From assembly GCA_002347925.1 (NCBI GenBank), contig DDYL01000092.1, positions 5,477 through 12,994 of the forward strand: DNA of 7,518 nt. The letters run 5' to 3'. Shown piece after piece: positions 6,445 through 7,518 of this stretch (position 1 is the first letter of the stretch; each line of letters starts with the position of its first letter). The position numbers were made by a program, and so were the translations under genes. The notes under the pieces are model-generated. The model was given only the letters and a program-made list of their open reading frames with translations, made no database searches and was not told the origin of the DNA. The DNA comes from Chloroflexi bacterium UBA2235 (GTDB lineage: Bacteria > Chloroflexota > UBA11872 > UBA12225).

Positions 6445-7353
6445 TCAGGGGCGATGGGGCGGAAGCGTCTGCCGGTCTACACCAACCACGCGACCACCCG
6501 CGTCCGCCACGGTCACAGGGGGCGCGCCACGTGGCGGTTCGCTGCCATTGTGGCGGTTCATCGTCACGCGCACCCCTTCGCGTACCCAATCGGTCGCCGC
6601 ATCGGCAGCCCGGTCAACCGCCCCCGACACCAGTGACAGGTCATCCGGCGTGAACGATCCCAGGACGAACTCGATCGCATCCATTCCCGACGGCGGCCTG
6701 CCAATCCCGACCTTGATCCGCGCAAACGGTACCGTTTCGTCCGAACGTGCCACCGCACCCGATTGCTCACCCTTCCCTGTCCGCGAAGTGACCCTCGATA
6801 ACAGGCGGGAGATCCCACCGGTCGCACCCCCTCCCCTCCCTTGAGCTGGAGCCATGGCAGCGACGCGCGGGCTGCCACCCTCTACCGCAGGCGAGGGGCT
6901 GGGGACCGCACCTCCGGCATCACCGGCTACCGAAGCTTCCAGACGGGCCGCCGACGCACGGATGCGCGGCGTGGTCCGCGCAAGTTCGCGCAGGTGCTGT
7001 TGGATGGACAGGATGCCCCGGTGTCCCCCGGCACTCCCGGACGGCCTCACGCGGATGCGACCGGCCGCCAGATCAAGGTCATCGTAGATCACCAGGATCT
7101 CGTCAACCCCAAGTCCATCCCGTTCGATCAATGCCCGGACCGCCTTGCCACTGTCGTTCATGAACGTCTGGGGACGAACCAGAAACACCTGTTCGCCATC
7201 GATCACCAGACGGGCCACCTGACTGTGACGCGCCGTCACCGACGCACCCGCCGACCACCGCTTCGCGAGGACGTCGAGGACAAACCACCCGACATTGTGG
7301 CGCGTAGAGCGGTAGGTCGGACCCGGGTTCCCCAGGCCAATGATCGCCTTCAT
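6445..7353 (-). CDS. pth: Peptidyl-tRNA hydrolase with a large internal insertion and a C-terminal tail
   Basis: Cleaves the ester bond of peptidyl-tRNA released from ribosomes, recycling tRNA in the cytoplasm. From the ATG at 7353 it is 302 residues against a usual length near 190. Family motifs are clear: MKAIIGLGNPGPTY (1-14), TRHNVGW with catalytic His19, RPQTFMNDSG (60-69, Asn66), YDDLDLAAGRIRVRPSGSAG (90-109, with Asp91), IKVGIGRPPSGMD (213-225) and the end motif VTMNRHN (263-269). About 85 extra residues (about 122-208) interrupt the protein where the family normally has only a few between the HL and the IGIGRP motif; 6827-6904 inside it is palindromic DNA. A further tail of 33 residues follows VTMNRHN. 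The usual GGHNG is GGHRG here (Arg112). An in-frame TTG at 7395 would add 14 Thr-rich residues ahead of the family's normal N-terminus, so the ATG at 7353 is preferred. No clear Shine-Dalgarno precedes it. Confidence 0.95.
   Translation of the reverse strand: MKAIIGLGNPGPTYRSTRHNVGWFVLDVLAKRWSAGASVTARHSQVARLVIDGEQVFLVRPQTFMNDSGKAVRALIERDGLGVDEILVIYDDLDLAAGRIRVRPSGSAGGHRGILSIQQHLRELARTTPRIRASAARLEASVAGDAGGAVPSPSPAVEGGSPRVAAMAPAQGRGGGATGGISRLLSRVTSRTGKGEQSGAVARSDETVPFARIKVGIGRPPSGMDAIEFVLGSFTPDDLSLVSGAVDRAADAATDWVREGVRVTMNRHNGSEPPRGAPPVTVADAGGRVVGVDRQTLPPHRP
6525..6536. repeat. Perfect 12-bp palindrome in the DNA for the Pth tail
   Basis: CGCCACGTGGCG is its own reverse complement. It lies in the part of pth that encodes the non-conserved C-terminal tail. 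CCGCCAC also recurs as a direct repeat 19 bp away. It may be chance in GC-rich DNA or another trace of repeat-derived sequence. Confidence 0.3.
6827..6904. repeat. About 78-bp imperfect palindromic element inserted in frame in pth
   Basis: The outer arms are a C-rich tract (6827-6841) and a G-rich tract (6889-6904). CCCC 6827-6830 pairs with GGGG 6901-6904, CCCCTC 6833-6838 pairs with GAGGGG 6893-6898, and CCT 6839-6841 pairs with AGG 6889-6891, with one bulge and a 2-base mismatch. The inner arms TGGCAGC (6855-6861) and GCTGCCA (6871-6877) are perfect complements around a 9-base loop. It encodes about residues 150-176 of Pth, rich in Pro, Gly, Ala and Ser, in a region the family lacks. The structure resembles REP-like or Rickettsia-type palindromic elements that can sit inside genes; the specific family is not identified. 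Confidence 0.55.
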
Positions 7354-7447
7354 TGTGATCGTGGTGGTCGGTGTGATCGTTCTGGTGGGTCGCAACGCGC
7401 CCTGAAGACTACCGCGTTGGCAGAGGCAGCGTGTTGGAATGACGGTT

Positions 7448-7478
7448 GATCGGGTGGATCAAGCAAACCACCCTGATC
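7448..7478. promoter_or_regulatory. Hairpin in the region upstream of pth
   Basis: GATC-GGGTGG (7448-7457) pairs with CCACCC-T-GATC (7468-7478), a 10-bp stem with one bulged T and a 10-base loop. It lies in the 150 bp between pth and a possible plus-strand gene. On the plus strand it is followed by GGTTTCTC, too few T residues for a confident terminator. It could be an operator shared by two divergent genes, a weak terminator or a leader structure. I found no convincing -35/-10 pair for pth in 7354-7503. Confidence 0.35.
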
Positions 7479-7480
7479 GG

Positions 7481-7502
7481 TTTCTCGTGTCGGATAGGGA
7501 GC
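7481..7502 (-). repeat. Upstream motif GCTCCC-N7-CACGAGAAA (pth copy)
   Basis: Read on the minus strand, GCTCCC (7502-7497) is followed by CACGAGAAA (7489-7481), about 130 bp upstream of the pth ATG. It matches the pair at 6415-6391 before mfd, apart from the gap length. On the plus strand the same bases include AGGGAG just before the ATG at 7504, so part of the match could be a ribosome site for that gene. Confidence 0.25.
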
Positions 7503-7503
7503 T

Positions 7504-7518
7504 ATGCAGACCCAATGG
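7504..7518 (+). CDS. Possible start of a divergent gene, cut by the window edge
   Basis: An ATG at 7504 is preceded by AGGGAG (7496-7501), a Shine-Dalgarno-like sequence, though only two bases separate them, closer than usual. Only five codons (MQTQW) are visible, so the product cannot be named. If real, this gene diverges from pth and the 150 bp between them is a shared promoter region. Confidence 0.3.

Noticed and set aside
6540..6550. A third copy of the repeat (CGCTGCCATTG) opposite the end of pth.
   Set aside because: These bases encode part of the conserved MNRHN ending of Pth on the other strand, so the match is probably due to coding constraint.
6827..6841. A G-quadruplex on the minus strand from the G-runs in the pth insertion.
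   Set aside because: Only three G-runs of three or more are adjacent, so a standard three-tier quadruplex lacks its fourth run. The palindrome explains the runs better.
7354..7395. A longer Pth starting at the TTG at 7395.
   Set aside because: It adds a Thr/Pro-rich stretch before the conserved N-terminus MKAIIGLGNPG, which starts exactly at the ATG at 7353, as in the family.

Overview
The window holds three recognisable housekeeping genes, all on the minus strand. In order of transcription they are pth (peptidyl-tRNA hydrolase), mfd (transcription-repair coupling factor) and topA (DNA topoisomerase I, running off the left edge). At the far right a few codons of a possible divergent plus-strand gene may begin. 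The DNA is GC-rich and its codons mostly end in G or C. This, the extended gene products and the gene content suggest a free-living high-GC bacterium. A member of Chloroflexota or a related terrabacterial lineage is my guess from the style of the Mfd N-terminus, but that is inference only.

Layout: 1-2269 topA, 5' end complete and 3' end cut by the window; 2270-2556 a structured intergenic region with a candidate extended -10 promoter, two similar GTTC/GAAC dyads and a long nested inverted repeat; 2557-6375 a complete mfd; 6376-6444 a short gap; 6445-7353 pth; 7354-7503 a probable divergent regulatory region with one good hairpin; 7504-7518 a possible start of a plus-strand gene.

pth and mfd are 69 bp apart and are probably at least partly cotranscribed. 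topA has a longer leader and what looks like its own promoter. Functionally, Mfd removes stalled RNA polymerase and recruits excision repair, TopA relaxes the negative supercoils that form behind polymerase, and Pth recycles peptidyl-tRNA from aborted translation. All three keep gene expression moving, but nothing here shows a dedicated joint system.

The most unusual feature is that Pth and Mfd both carry in-frame low-complexity insertions. The Pth insertion contains an imperfect DNA palindrome of about 78 bp (6827-6904) with C-run and G-run arms and a perfect inner inverted repeat. The Mfd insertion contains similar short blocks. This is what a small palindromic repeat family that inserts into coding DNA without breaking the frame would look like. 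I see no defence system, CRISPR array, transposase, rRNA or tRNA.
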